From contig CALISO010000051.1 in the NCBI GenBank assembly GCA_938041445.1, positions 1 through 64,000 of the forward strand: 64,000 bases of DNA. Direction: 5' to 3'. Below are positions 37,733-46,864 of this stretch, one piece after another. Each line of letters starts with the position of its first letter. The stretch's first letter is position 1. The translations under genes and the position numbers were made by a program. Source of the DNA: an uncultured Saprospiraceae bacterium. Its GTDB lineage: Bacteria; Bacteroidota; Bacteroidia; Chitinophagales; Saprospiraceae. The notes under the pieces are model-generated. The model ran no database searches. It saw only the letters and a list, made by a program, of their open reading frames with translations, and was not told the origin of the DNA.

Positions 37733-38521
37733 TTATTGACAATTGTCTGATTTTGCTTGAGCAATAGTAAGAATCATAGTCTCACCCATATTGATCATTT
37801 GCCCAGGCACATATGCTGGCTCTTGGAGGACCACATAGGCACTATTCCTATCGGCAATGGGTCCTTCATCGATAACTTCACCGAGTTTAAGGTTGCTAGA
37901 TTCTAAGATAAACTTAGCCGCACCATAAGTTCCACACTGGAGATTAGGTATTTCAACTAATCCACCTTGTCTCTTACTAAGGACAAACTGGAGTTTACTA
38001 CCCTTCTTGATCTCTACTTCATCCTTTCTACCAGAGCCTGTGATAATTGGTCTTCCTTCGTACCACACTTCTAGGATGTGATCAGGCTCTCCAGGGTCAT
38101 ATTCATAGCCTTTTATTTCACTCTCGATATTGAGGTGAGTCAGTTCATTCTTCTTACTCTCGTAGTCTTGCCCGTACATCACACCTAATGAACCAGTCTT
38201 GAGAACATCTGCATTGTACTTAGTGATTGTCACATACACCTTTCTATTTTCTTTGACTTTAGCGTAAGCTGGAGGGTTCTGAGATACGACCTCTCCTCCT
38301 GGTCTACCTACGATATGGATACTATCACTTACTACGAGTTGAAATGTCTGATCATCTCCGACATCTTCTGCCTTCTCATAATCCATCCCAACAAAGTCAG
38401 GTAGCTCGAGCTTCTGGCCGTGATGTGTGTAGGTCTTGAGCCAAAATAATACTCCTAGAAACAACAAGGTCATTACCAATAATAGTAACAACATACTTCG
38501 TAAAAACTGCTTGAATGTCAC
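37733..38521 (-). CDS. Membrane-anchored PASTA-domain protein
   Basis: An N-terminal membrane anchor (MTFKQFLRSMLLLLLVMTLLFLGVLFWL) is followed by about three PASTA repeats: LPDFVGMDYEKAEDVG...VVSQNPPAYAKV, a middle degenerate one, and IPNLQCGTYGAAKFILESSNLKLGEV...VVLQEPAYVPG. PASTA domains bind peptidoglycan or muropeptides. There is no kinase domain. Adjacent to D-Ala-D-Ala ligase, a neighbourhood I recall as common in Bacteroidota, which fits a cell-wall role. Confidence 0.88.
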   Translation of the reverse strand: MTFKQFLRSMLLLLLVMTLLFLGVLFWLKTYTHHGQKLELPDFVGMDYEKAEDVGDDQTFQLVVSDSIHIVGRPGGEVVSQNPPAYAKVKENRKVYVTITKYNADVLKTGSLGVMYGQDYESKKNELTHLNIESEIKGYEYDPGEPDHILEVWYEGRPIITGSGRKDEVEIKKGSKLQFVLSKRQGGLVEIPNLQCGTYGAAKFILESSNLKLGEVIDEGPIADRNSAYVVLQEPAYVPGQMINMGETMILTIAQAKSDNCQ

Positions 38522-38532
38522 GTTTTGTTGGT

Positions 38533-41208
38533 TTAGTGAGTTGAGATTAGGGTTGACTCAGATTTCTGTTGCCCAAAGTTGAGTATTTTATCAATAAAAC
38601 TGAAAGGTTTGTAGTGATTAATGGCGCATTGGTGAAAGATACAAGTAGCTGGAGTTACTCCTGGCAAGCTATTTACTTCGATAATGATTGTTTCAACTCG
38701 ACCATCACTATAAATCCTTACAAATGCGTCAATTCTACAATACCCTTCGACTCCTAATAGTTCCGCTGCTTGTTGAAGTGTTTGCTTTACTTCAGCTGAA
38801 ATGCGGTTATATTGGGATTGGTCGCTGCCAAATCTTGCTGGAGTAATGTTCTGGCCCTGTCCAGCAAGGAATTTTTCTTCAAGACTCAGGATTTCGTCAC
38901 CAGCCAATACTTCTGATGGTTCAAATACTTCAATCTTTATCTTACCACCATCTTCTGCATGATATAGCATACCACCTGTCACTTCTAGAAAATCAGGAGC
39001 ACCATTATCATCAATCAAAGATTCAATCAGTACTTCTGACTTTTGAGGAAACTCTTCATTGTGGGCAAGTCCTAGTGCTGATCGTGCCGCTGCATCCAAT
39101 GCCTCTTCAGATCTAAATAATGCATTAAGGTATTGCTCCAACTGTGCCCTAGACTTAATCTTCACTACAGCACTACTGCATCCATCATCTACTGGCTTTG
39201 CGATGAAGGGATAGTTAAATTGATCTTCAATGAGTGTGTACCATTCATCATTATCTATATACTGAGATCGTTGATAGCGCAATTGATCGGCAACCATAAA
39301 TCCATGAGACTTGAGTAATTGCAATGTCTCATACTTGTCTATCGTAAGCGATGAGCTTTTTGGACCAGATCCGTTATATGGAATGCAATTTTCCTCTAAA
39401 AATGCTTGAATAGTACCATCCTCACCAGGACGACCGTGCAATGCAATAAATGCTAGATCGATGTGGTCAGCAATAGAGTTTGTAATATCAATAGGCGCTG
39501 TAATTGCAGAAGCATTACCATACTTGCTTAAGAGATGTTGTTGGTCTGTTCGCAAGGTCTTAGTGATAGTATGCGTCTCATAATTGGTAATCGAATCTCG
39601 GATATCGTCAGCATTATCCTTCAATAAAATATTGATAGGGATTTGATACAATTTATCTGTCGCCTTGCCATCTCCATATAGAAAAATCGGCACCACGGCA
39701 TACTTACCACTACTTGCAAGTTTCTCATAAATATTACGGCCACTTTCTACACTGATGTGTCTTTCAAATGAATAACCTCCAAGAATCACCCCTACTCTTT
39801 GCTTCTGTATGGCATTTGACTGAATAGAACCAATAGCAGCATCAAGTGTTGTCAGCATTGTTTTGTACCGGTTCAATGTGAGACTATACCTATCTCTTTC
39901 GGCAATACTGTTTCGGATAATAAATGTGATAAACCCAGAAGGATCAAGCCCCAACTCGGCAGCTTGGTGAAAGAAGAATGAGGATGGCAACATTCCAGAT
40001 GTTGTATTAGGATCGTTGAGAAGTACTCGACCATCCTTTGTAAAAAATCCATCAATTCTTGCATACACCTTAAACCCAAGCATCTTGTAGAGTGCAACGC
40101 ATTCTGATTGAATGAGCTTTATTTCAGCTTCAGCTAATTCGATAGGGGTTATTTTTCTGCTCCTACCAGGCATATATTTAGACTGATAGTCATATACTTC
40201 CTCCCCTTTCATGATCTGTGTTGGCGGTAAAGCAAAAGCTGTACCTGCTTCATCTACAGTCACTACACAGCTAAACTCCATTCCATCAATGAATGCTTCA
40301 CAGATAACAGTCTGCTCTGAGTCCACTGCCTTGATTGTGATATTTTCGGTGGCATTAGCCAATCTATTATGAAATACTGACGCTTGATGAACAAGCTCTC
40401 CATTTACATATGCAGGTAATCCTATATTAGATTTTGGATCTATTAATTCTTTAACCAAGCCCGTAATCTGTTCTTCAGTGAGTGCTTGCAAGTCATCTGT
40501 ATTGTACTCAACGGTAAAAAAGGCTTGTCCTACAGCTTGCTCGAATATGTTAGGATTGTCACTATTGATAATCGCTACGCCTATTGATGAACCTTGATGT
40601 GCTGGTCTGACGACAAATGGAAAACCTACTTTGGACTTGACCTCATGATAGTTCAATTGACCAGATTCAAAATCGTGTCGAGATATTTCCACAAATGGTG
40701 CTGTCTCAAATCGTGAAGTCTCCATCCAACGTTTCTGAAGTGCCTTGCTCATACCAACTGATGATCCGACAACATCACTTCCAGAATAAGGTATACTCAT
40801 ATAATCAAGCAACCCTTGAATCTCTCCATCTTCTCCAGATCGACCATGCAATGCAAGAAATGCGAAGTCGATTTTTTGTGATAATTCTGAGATTTCAATA
40901 CGCTTACCAATACTATTGATTGCCAATTGATATTCTGTATCACTGAGATTGAGTGATTCTATATAGATCTGATAATCTTGCTCAGTAGAAGGAATAGACT
41001 CTACAGGTGGGTAAAAGTCTCTAATCGTACCCTTGTACACATACTCCCAATCGAGTTCAATCAGCGTATTATACGAATCGACAAATATCAAGACTGGCTC
41101 AAAAAGTGCCTTGTCAAGGTTGTCATAAACTGTCCTTCCTCCTGCAAAAGAAATTTCTCTTTCTCTAGAAGGTCCACCAAATAATATCCCAACTTTAATC
41201 TTCGACAT
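38533..41208 (-). CDS. ddl: Tandem D-alanine-D-alanine ligase fusion (Ddl-Ddl)
   Basis: An 891-residue protein made of two Ddl-like ATP-grasp units. Half 1 (1 to ~445) has GGPSREREIS, LALHGRSGEDGEIQG, IPYSGSDVVGSS and RIDGFF. Half 2 (~455-891) has GGYSFERHIS, IALHGRPGEDGTIQA and RIDAFV...EVNSLPGVTP. The substrate-binding Glu (ERE, ERH) is in both. Half 1 has Arg (VVRPAHQGSS) where Ddl enzymes have an ATP-binding Lys, and DPN in place of the Mg-binding ExN; half 2 keeps KP and EVN but has a disturbed second ATP site (EVLIESLIDDNG). A single Ddl is ~310-370 residues. The start at 41208 (MSKIKVGILFGG) replaces the track start 30 bases upstream. Confidence 0.9.
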   Translation of the reverse strand: MSKIKVGILFGGPSREREISFAGGRTVYDNLDKALFEPVLIFVDSYNTLIELDWEYVYKGTIRDFYPPVESIPSTEQDYQIYIESLNLSDTEYQLAINSIGKRIEISELSQKIDFAFLALHGRSGEDGEIQGLLDYMSIPYSGSDVVGSSVGMSKALQKRWMETSRFETAPFVEISRHDFESGQLNYHEVKSKVGFPFVVRPAHQGSSIGVAIINSDNPNIFEQAVGQAFFTVEYNTDDLQALTEEQITGLVKELIDPKSNIGLPAYVNGELVHQASVFHNRLANATENITIKAVDSEQTVICEAFIDGMEFSCVVTVDEAGTAFALPPTQIMKGEEVYDYQSKYMPGRSRKITPIELAEAEIKLIQSECVALYKMLGFKVYARIDGFFTKDGRVLLNDPNTTSGMLPSSFFFHQAAELGLDPSGFITFIIRNSIAERDRYSLTLNRYKTMLTTLDAAIGSIQSNAIQKQRVGVILGGYSFERHISVESGRNIYEKLASSGKYAVVPIFLYGDGKATDKLYQIPINILLKDNADDIRDSITNYETHTITKTLRTDQQHLLSKYGNASAITAPIDITNSIADHIDLAFIALHGRPGEDGTIQAFLEENCIPYNGSGPKSSSLTIDKYETLQLLKSHGFMVADQLRYQRSQYIDNDEWYTLIEDQFNYPFIAKPVDDGCSSAVVKIKSRAQLEQYLNALFRSEEALDAAARSALGLAHNEEFPQKSEVLIESLIDDNGAPDFLEVTGGMLYHAEDGGKIKIEVFEPSEVLAGDEILSLEEKFLAGQGQNITPARFGSDQSQYNRISAEVKQTLQQAAELLGVEGYCRIDAFVRIYSDGRVETIIIEVNSLPGVTPATCIFHQCAINHYKPFSFIDKILNFGQQKSESTLISTH

Positions 41209-41387
41209 ATTCCTGCTATAATCCCATAAAGATGGCACTTTCTTTCATATTAACCATAATATCAATATGTAATTTGCCAAGGTGATAAAATAACGTAATT
41301 GCTACTGTACTAAATACATCATATTTGCCAGAATAATTCTTAGAGACATTTAGCTCAACGTCAGGGCTAAGCCCAAATACAGACGAA

Positions 41388-42491
41388 TTACGAAACCAAC
41401 GCAAGAGTCCCACCTTTACCAAATTGCTTTAAAACCTGTAAGTGAGATTGAATAGCTTGCATAAGTCTTTTGTGCTCATAATACGGTAGTCCAAAGTCAG
41501 CAACTGTCTCTCGAACTATTTTTGCAATCTGCGGATAATGGACATGGCATATATTAGGAAATAAGTGATGTTCAATTTGATGATTCAAACCACCACTAAT
41601 CCAAGTGATGAATTTACTCTGAGTACTGAAATTGGCTGTTGTCAATAATTGGTGGATGGCCCAAGTATTCTCTACTGAACCGGCCTGATGAGTCACCGCA
41701 TGATGGTGCTCTGGACCTTCAACCACATGGGCAAGTTGAAAGATGGTAGTAATATATACTCCTGCAAAAAAATGCATCAACATAAATCCTAGTATAACGA
41801 TATACCAATCAACACCAAGAATAATTGGTAGCCCAATCACAGCAAATACATAGAGACCCTTACCTAAAATCATCTTTACCGATTCCTTAGTTGGATGAAA
41901 GCCATTTTTCAGAGTAAGACCTTCTCTATTGTAGTTGACTAATTGCTTAAAGTCTTTATAAAACACCCAGCTTACTGTGGCTAAAGAGTAAATCACCAAG
42001 GCGTACATATGTTGAAATTGGTGATAGCGCTTCCATTTCCCATGAGGCGATAAACGCAAAAATGGTTTGTCATCAATGTCCTCATCAATCTCATACATAT
42101 TGGTGTAAGTATGGTGGAGGACGTTGTGTTGAATTTTCCATGTAAAGGCACTACCACCAACTGCATTGAGTGAGTAGCTCAAAAGTTTATTAACAAATTT
42201 ATTGGTTGAGTAAGACCCATGGTTTGCATCATGCATGATACATAAGCCTATCCCTGACATCCCCATCCCCATCAGCAGGTAGGCCAATACTATCCACCAC
42301 CCTGTGAGAAGACTACTAAGTATGATTATCAAAGGGATAAAATACAAGCCTAGAAAGACAGCAGTCTTAGTATACATTCTAATATTGCCAGTTCTTCTAA
42401 GATGATTGGTCTGAAAGTATTGGTTCACACGAGTATTCAGAGTCCTGAAAAAGCCGTCTGGCAAACTCTTGCTAAATTTTAAATGCGACAT
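41388..42491 (-). CDS. Membrane fatty acid desaturase (acyl-lipid/linoleoyl-CoA type)
   Basis: A di-iron integral membrane desaturase with three His boxes: H87DANH, H122NVLHH and HQIEHH near residue 310. The QxxHH form of the last box is typical of front-end or acyl-lipid desaturases; no cytochrome b5 domain is fused. Four or more hydrophobic segments are visible (for example 43-63 and 66-86). It would add a double bond to membrane fatty acids. About 180 bases separate it from the Ddl gene; an overlapping 68-aa ORF there is not convincing. Confidence 0.9.
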   Translation of the reverse strand: MSHLKFSKSLPDGFFRTLNTRVNQYFQTNHLRRTGNIRMYTKTAVFLGLYFIPLIIILSSLLTGWWIVLAYLLMGMGMSGIGLCIMHDANHGSYSTNKFVNKLLSYSLNAVGGSAFTWKIQHNVLHHTYTNMYEIDEDIDDKPFLRLSPHGKWKRYHQFQHMYALVIYSLATVSWVFYKDFKQLVNYNREGLTLKNGFHPTKESVKMILGKGLYVFAVIGLPIILGVDWYIVILGFMLMHFFAGVYITTIFQLAHVVEGPEHHHAVTHQAGSVENTWAIHQLLTTANFSTQSKFITWISGGLNHQIEHHLFPNICHVHYPQIAKIVRETVADFGLPYYEHKRLMQAIQSHLQVLKQFGKGGTLALVS

Positions 42492-42533
42492 GCTCTATTT
42501 AAATGTTGATTGTGCTGAATGAGATTTGCTCAG

Positions 42534-43781
42534 TTATTTTTCTTCTATTGATTTTTTGATCCCAAGTGCAATGGCTTTGGCCAAAAGAGGAGGAACTGCA
42601 TTTCCGATTTGCACCATTTGCTTTCCCTTTGCGCCTTTAAAAATAAAGTCATCTGGAAAAGATTGCAGTCTAGCCATTTCTCTTACTGTAATGACTCTAG
42701 GCTCTATGGGATGAATATTGACTCCTCCGTGATTTTCCTTGATTGTACAGCTTGCTTCGTTCCAAGGACACTTCTTCCATGAATCGGAATAGTTATCATA
42801 AAGGCTTTTGCCTTCGGGCACAGCAGCCAATCTGATTTTCATTTCCTCTTTATGCTTTGTTCTGATGTGATTAATGTCCTTATTATCCTCTACAGTAATC
42901 AGGTCACTGATCGCTTCTCTAGTGGTAATGTAGGATCCTTCCTCTAGAAGCGGTGATGGGTGATAATTATTCTTCTCAATTCTATTTGCAATGAATATGA
43001 TTCTTTCTCTTTTCTGAGGAACATAGTAATCTGCTGAGTTCAGGACGGTAACATTGACCTCATAGCCCAATTCCTTAATGTCTCTTTTGATCTTGTCCTC
43101 GACTTTTCCTTTGAGCATTGAACGCAAACCTTTGACATTCTCGGCGACTATATACTGGGGTCGCAACTCATTGATAATTTCTAACATATCCTTGTACAGT
43201 GAGTTTCTAGGATCTTCTACAATCCTACTACCTGACATACTAAAGCCTTGACATGGAAAACCACCAGAAAGTACAGTCAAATCTTTGCCTTTCAGCTTAT
43301 TCTTCACCGTATCAATAAATTGTTTCTTGACTTCGGTACTAGTAATATCTCCTTCGATTAATGGATGTTCAAAGTTGTGGCGATAAGTCATTCCTGCTTC
43401 CTTGAACCAATCCAAACCTGCTACTTGATTGAATCCTGCCATTTCGAAACCCTTAGCCATACCACCAGCACCACAAAACAAATCTGCAGAAGAAAACTTA
43501 TTGGGCTTAATATTCTCCCATTCATCGGAAATATCTATCCAATTAACTATGTCTGTTTTAGTAGACTTACGAGTACTGGACTTGACGACTTCTTTGGGTT
43601 CTACCTCGTGCAACGAAAGGTTAATGAAATGCTGAAGCTCACTTTCTTCAATACGATGAACACCACCAATCTTATTTGACTTAAGCTTACCAGAATGAAT
43701 GTATCTTCTTACTGATTTTTGCGAAACATTGAGCTTTGCAGCGACATCTTCGATTCGGAGCATTTTAGTGATAGTGTCCAT
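42534..43781 (-). CDS. C5-cytosine DNA methyltransferase with N-terminal HTH
   Basis: A type II m5C methyltransferase. From about residue 97 it shows motif I ADLFCGAGGMAKGF, the PCQ catalytic loop (Cys177, GGFPCQGFSMSG), ENV (214-216), QKRERIIF (motif VIII), the RVITVREMARLQSFPDDF motif IX region and QIGNAVPPLLAKA (motif X). Residues ~7-55 form an excisionase/MerR-type helix-turn-helix (IEDVAAKLNVSQKSVRRYIHSGKL), joined by a linker. Inference: the HTH may let the enzyme repress its own operon, as N-terminal HTHs do in some other m5C enzymes. The target sequence cannot be read. Two nuclease-like genes lie directly upstream on the same strand. Confidence 0.92.
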   Translation of the reverse strand: MDTITKMLRIEDVAAKLNVSQKSVRRYIHSGKLKSNKIGGVHRIEESELQHFINLSLHEVEPKEVVKSSTRKSTKTDIVNWIDISDEWENIKPNKFSSADLFCGAGGMAKGFEMAGFNQVAGLDWFKEAGMTYRHNFEHPLIEGDITSTEVKKQFIDTVKNKLKGKDLTVLSGGFPCQGFSMSGSRIVEDPRNSLYKDMLEIINELRPQYIVAENVKGLRSMLKGKVEDKIKRDIKELGYEVNVTVLNSADYYVPQKRERIIFIANRIEKNNYHPSPLLEEGSYITTREAISDLITVEDNKDINHIRTKHKEEMKIRLAAVPEGKSLYDNYSDSWKKCPWNEASCTIKENHGGVNIHPIEPRVITVREMARLQSFPDDFIFKGAKGKQMVQIGNAVPPLLAKAIALGIKKSIEEK

Positions 43782-43808
43782 ACTTGTCCAATTTTGGGCA
43801 AATATAGC

Positions 43809-44465
43809 CTAAACAATCATATAGTGGAAATCATTATCTGTGTTTTCAATGATAAATATACACTTTGCAGTGACTGATTTATATTTAACAAGTTTGAGTG
43901 CTGAGTCGCTCAACAATTGATTGAAATCCTGATAGGCTGCATTCTTTAAATCCCAATGACATCTCAAAAATCTACTACGATCATTGTTCCTAAATGAGTG
44001 GTGTACGATAAAGAGTCGGTTTTGGATATTGTACCTCACGCCTCTACTTTGCTTTTCATAGTAAAACTTGATTAACTCTGATTCACACTCTTGATTAACC
44101 ACTAAATCTTTTCGCAATGATTGAGGAACGACAGTACCTTTTACATCGAATTGTATAGAGTCATTAAATTCGACATCCCAAGTCTGATCTTTGTGATCTG
44201 GATTCTTTCTTACATTTTCTAAATTGTAAAAAAGGTATTCGTCAACTTGGGAGCACTTCCATAAAAACCAGCGGTATCTAAAATAATCTTGCTCTTCAAA
44301 AGATAATCCAGATATCGCACTCTCAAGTGAATCTCTGCTTCTGCAAGCAAACATGTTAACCTTGCTATCACACCTATCATTCTGCACTTTACCCCAATTT
44401 AGAGGTATCACTTTGGATAGACTTTGTAATTCCTTACTCAATATGGCGAAGTCACTATATGTCAT
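43809..44465 (-). CDS. Putative PD-(D/E)XK nuclease-like protein of the RM operon
   Basis: A 218-residue protein I do not recognise as a named family. Residues 96-112 (TWDVEFNDSIQFDVKGTVV) fit a PD-(D/E)XK core: an acidic residue in a hairpin, then DVK (D107-K109) in the next strand. The rest is mixed helix/strand with many aromatics. It overlaps the upstream 471-aa gene by 4 bases and ends 27 bases before the methyltransferase, so the three are probably one operon and this is a restriction subunit candidate. The fold assignment is inference. Confidence 0.55.
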   Translation of the reverse strand: MTYSDFAILSKELQSLSKVIPLNWGKVQNDRCDSKVNMFACRSRDSLESAISGLSFEEQDYFRYRWFLWKCSQVDEYLFYNLENVRKNPDHKDQTWDVEFNDSIQFDVKGTVVPQSLRKDLVVNQECESELIKFYYEKQSRGVRYNIQNRLFIVHHSFRNNDRSRFLRCHWDLKNAAYQDFNQLLSDSALKLVKYKSVTAKCIFIIENTDNDFHYMIV

Positions 44466-45877
44466 CGATTCAAACTTAGAAGGTTACCAAAATTAAATCT
44501 AAATTTTAATGAATTTCTTGCGGTATGGATCTGAAATTCTCCAATAGACACTTTCTTGGACACTCCATACTTGATTGTCACACTACTCTTTTCTGTAAAG
44601 TCATTACTATAATCAATCAATTCTGAGTCAAAACATATCCCTTCTAACTCTGATTTACTAATAAGTGCGGATGAGATATTGCTTTCACTTAAATATCTGG
44701 ACCAAAGTACATAGTCACATTCATTCAAGAATCTCACATACTCCTTGAGAAGTAGAGATACTATATTCCTATTTCTAACAAGCTCTCGAAACTTACCTTC
44801 ATCAATGTTACCTTCATACCAACCTCGCTCAGAGAAATACAAGTCAAATGTCTTGGGCGATGGTTGACCTATTTCTGGTGGGCAAACCTTGTAGGATTTC
44901 GACTTATTGGTTTTGACTGAAAGTGAATGATCATCTTCAAGATAAAAATCAACCCCACTTTTACTACTGCTTCCTCTTGCCCTCTTTGCTGTGCCAGCAT
45001 ACTTGATAGGCGCTAATGGAAACAATTTCTTGCGATTATTACCATAGTGACTTTTTAAGGACTCTAATATTTCTTGGTCTGAGTTATTGATAAGTCTATC
45101 ACTATCATTTCCAGGATCAAGATTGAAAATTTTGCAAATAGCCAGTTCTGCAGTATCGCCTAGAGTTGAATTATTAATGACTTTTTCCTTCTTCAAAAGT
45201 TCTGGAAAATTGTCACGGTGCAGTCTAATTTTAAAACCACTTCTATTGGCGTGCAATTGAAGTTCTAGGACAGTTTTACCTTTAAATTTTACTGTATTGG
45301 ATTCATTCCAAGTCTCTTCAGTAGCCTTTGTAAATGAAAAATCCTTGAAGTCATAGGTTAAATCTGCTAAATCCTCTCGCTTCAGAATCTCATACCTATA
45401 GGTTGCATTCTCACGATAAAACCAGCAGTTATAGTCACTAACTATCGCATAGTCAACTACTATTGGAAGTATTTCATTAATCTTGGATAAACAGAAATGT
45501 CTAAAGTTACTCCGGTCAATTACCTTGGAATATAGATCACCAAAAAAATGGTTAAACGTTTCGTTACCCGCTTGTCCTACAACCTTTGGTGCAAACATTT
45601 TTCCTTTCCCTTTAAAGGTTCTTACAGAAAACGTTTCATCATTATCAAGTAAAAAATTATGAGGGCATCTTTTGATGTAAGGTGATGTGAACTGCGTTGA
45701 AGAAGTGAGATATTCAATGGGCTTGGGTTTCCCTTTGAATATACTGTCAATGATGTTAGACTTCAGGAATGATGAGAGCAAGTCTTGATCTACCCGACTT
45801 ATGGAAATGTCATTTACAATCTCAAATTGCTTGCAGATTGCATATTGAAATGTCATTCCAAAAGTTTCATTATTCAT
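44462..45877 (-). CDS. Putative restriction endonuclease with internal duplication
   Basis: A 471-residue protein of unnamed family, made of two related halves. Matching blocks are TFGMTFQYAICKQF (5-18) with TLGDTAELAICKIF (238-251), FSVRTFKGKGKMFAPKVVGQ (83-102) with LSVKTNKSKSYKVCPPEIGQ (319-338), and VLELQLHANRSGFKIRL (203-219) with IGEFQIHTARNSLKFRF (445-461). Half 2 has GVDFYLEDDHSLSVKT (D310, K322), like a nuclease core; half 1 has Arg in place of the Lys (SVRT). Both keep ExQ[LI]H. First gene of the operon with the 218-aa protein and the methyltransferase. Confidence 0.6.
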   Translation of the reverse strand: MNNETFGMTFQYAICKQFEIVNDISISRVDQDLLSSFLKSNIIDSIFKGKPKPIEYLTSSTQFTSPYIKRCPHNFLLDNDETFSVRTFKGKGKMFAPKVVGQAGNETFNHFFGDLYSKVIDRSNFRHFCLSKINEILPIVVDYAIVSDYNCWFYRENATYRYEILKREDLADLTYDFKDFSFTKATEETWNESNTVKFKGKTVLELQLHANRSGFKIRLHRDNFPELLKKEKVINNSTLGDTAELAICKIFNLDPGNDSDRLINNSDQEILESLKSHYGNNRKKLFPLAPIKYAGTAKRARGSSSKSGVDFYLEDDHSLSVKTNKSKSYKVCPPEIGQPSPKTFDLYFSERGWYEGNIDEGKFRELVRNRNIVSLLLKEYVRFLNECDYVLWSRYLSESNISSALISKSELEGICFDSELIDYSNDFTEKSSVTIKYGVSKKVSIGEFQIHTARNSLKFRFNFGNLLSLNR

Positions 45878-45988
45878 TTCAAGTTATTTTTACCAATTTA
45901 CGATTTTCCTATTTTATTCTCATTAATATTCTTATTGCAGGATTATGTATTTTCGTCCTAATTGATTTAAAACTAAAACCGCAACGTA

Positions 45989-46855
45989 TTGAAACTTTAC
46001 TCAACCAGACTCCATCTCTTATTATGCCTACAGATATTGTGTTTTGTTGCTTGCAATAATGAAGACACACCTGCTGAAGTAGAAGAAGAGGAGGAACAAG
46101 AAGTCATAATTGGAGAATGGGAGCTTTCCTTTGAGGAAGATTTCTCTGGAGATTTATCCCTTTGGAATATTTGGGAAGGTGGTGCCTTCAATGAAGAAAT
46201 TCAGTTGTACCGAGAAAATCAACTTTCTATAAGCAATGGTATACTCACAATCACAGCACAACGAGATAATGTAAATGGAGCGACTAATCCATTTGACGCT
46301 ACACCTAAGAGTTTCGAATATGTCTCCGCGAGAATTGAAAGTAAAGAGCTGTTCGGGCCAACATTGGTAAATGGCAATAGAGAAATCCGGATGATGGCAA
46401 GCATCAAACTACCTTCTGGAAATGGTATGTGGCCTGCTTTTTGGTCATATGGAGATCCTTGGCCGACACAGGGAGAGATTGATATCTTAGAAGCACGAGG
46501 AAGTACACCTTTAGAATTCCAGTCTAACCTATTTTATGGCCCAACTGCCAACATTAATGTCAATCAAGGAAATGAGAAAGTATACGATATTGGACAAAAC
46601 TTGACAGAAGAATTCCATATTTACGAAATGATTTGGACCGCCAATTCGATACAAATACTATTTGATGGGCAAGTCCAACATACCTATTTAGCTGACTCTA
46701 ATAACAACATCAGCAATATGCTCAATAAGCAGCAAATGGTGGTGTTAAATACCGCTGTCGGTGGATTATTCTTCTCTAATAACAATCAAGACTCTGCAAA
46801 TTATGCAGATACAGCCACGATGGAAGTAGACTGGGTAAAAGTCTACAGTAGGTAA
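45989..46855 (+). CDS. GH16 lipoprotein, laminarinase-like
   Basis: Glycoside hydrolase family 16 enzyme, probably an endo-beta-glucanase acting on beta-1,3-glucan. The catalytic motif is GEIDILEARG (ExDxxE); the N-terminal WELSFEEDFSGDLSLWNIW and C-terminal ATMEVDWVKVYSR are typical. A lipoprotein signal (MKLYSTRLHLLLCLQILCFVAC) requires the TTG start at 45989, since the only nearby ATG is out of frame. An acidic stretch (EVEEEEEQE) just after the Cys could be a surface-export signal. Divergent from the RM operon by 111 bases. Confidence 0.88.
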   Translation: MKLYSTRLHLLLCLQILCFVACNNEDTPAEVEEEEEQEVIIGEWELSFEEDFSGDLSLWNIWEGGAFNEEIQLYRENQLSISNGILTITAQRDNVNGATNPFDATPKSFEYVSARIESKELFGPTLVNGNREIRMMASIKLPSGNGMWPAFWSYGDPWPTQGEIDILEARGSTPLEFQSNLFYGPTANINVNQGNEKVYDIGQNLTEEFHIYEMIWTANSIQILFDGQVQHTYLADSNNNISNMLNKQQMVVLNTAVGGLFFSNNNQDSANYADTATMEVDWVKVYSR

Positions 46856-46864
46856 TTCTAGGTA

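Noticed and set aside
41216-41422. 68-aa minus-strand ORF between ddl and the desaturase
   Set aside because: Overlaps the desaturase 3' end, has no recognisable motif, and nothing in it looks like a signal or domain.
45769-46059. 96-aa plus-strand ORF over the start of the putative endonuclease
   Set aside because: Overlaps both the endonuclease start and the GH16 signal peptide in another frame; no supporting signal.
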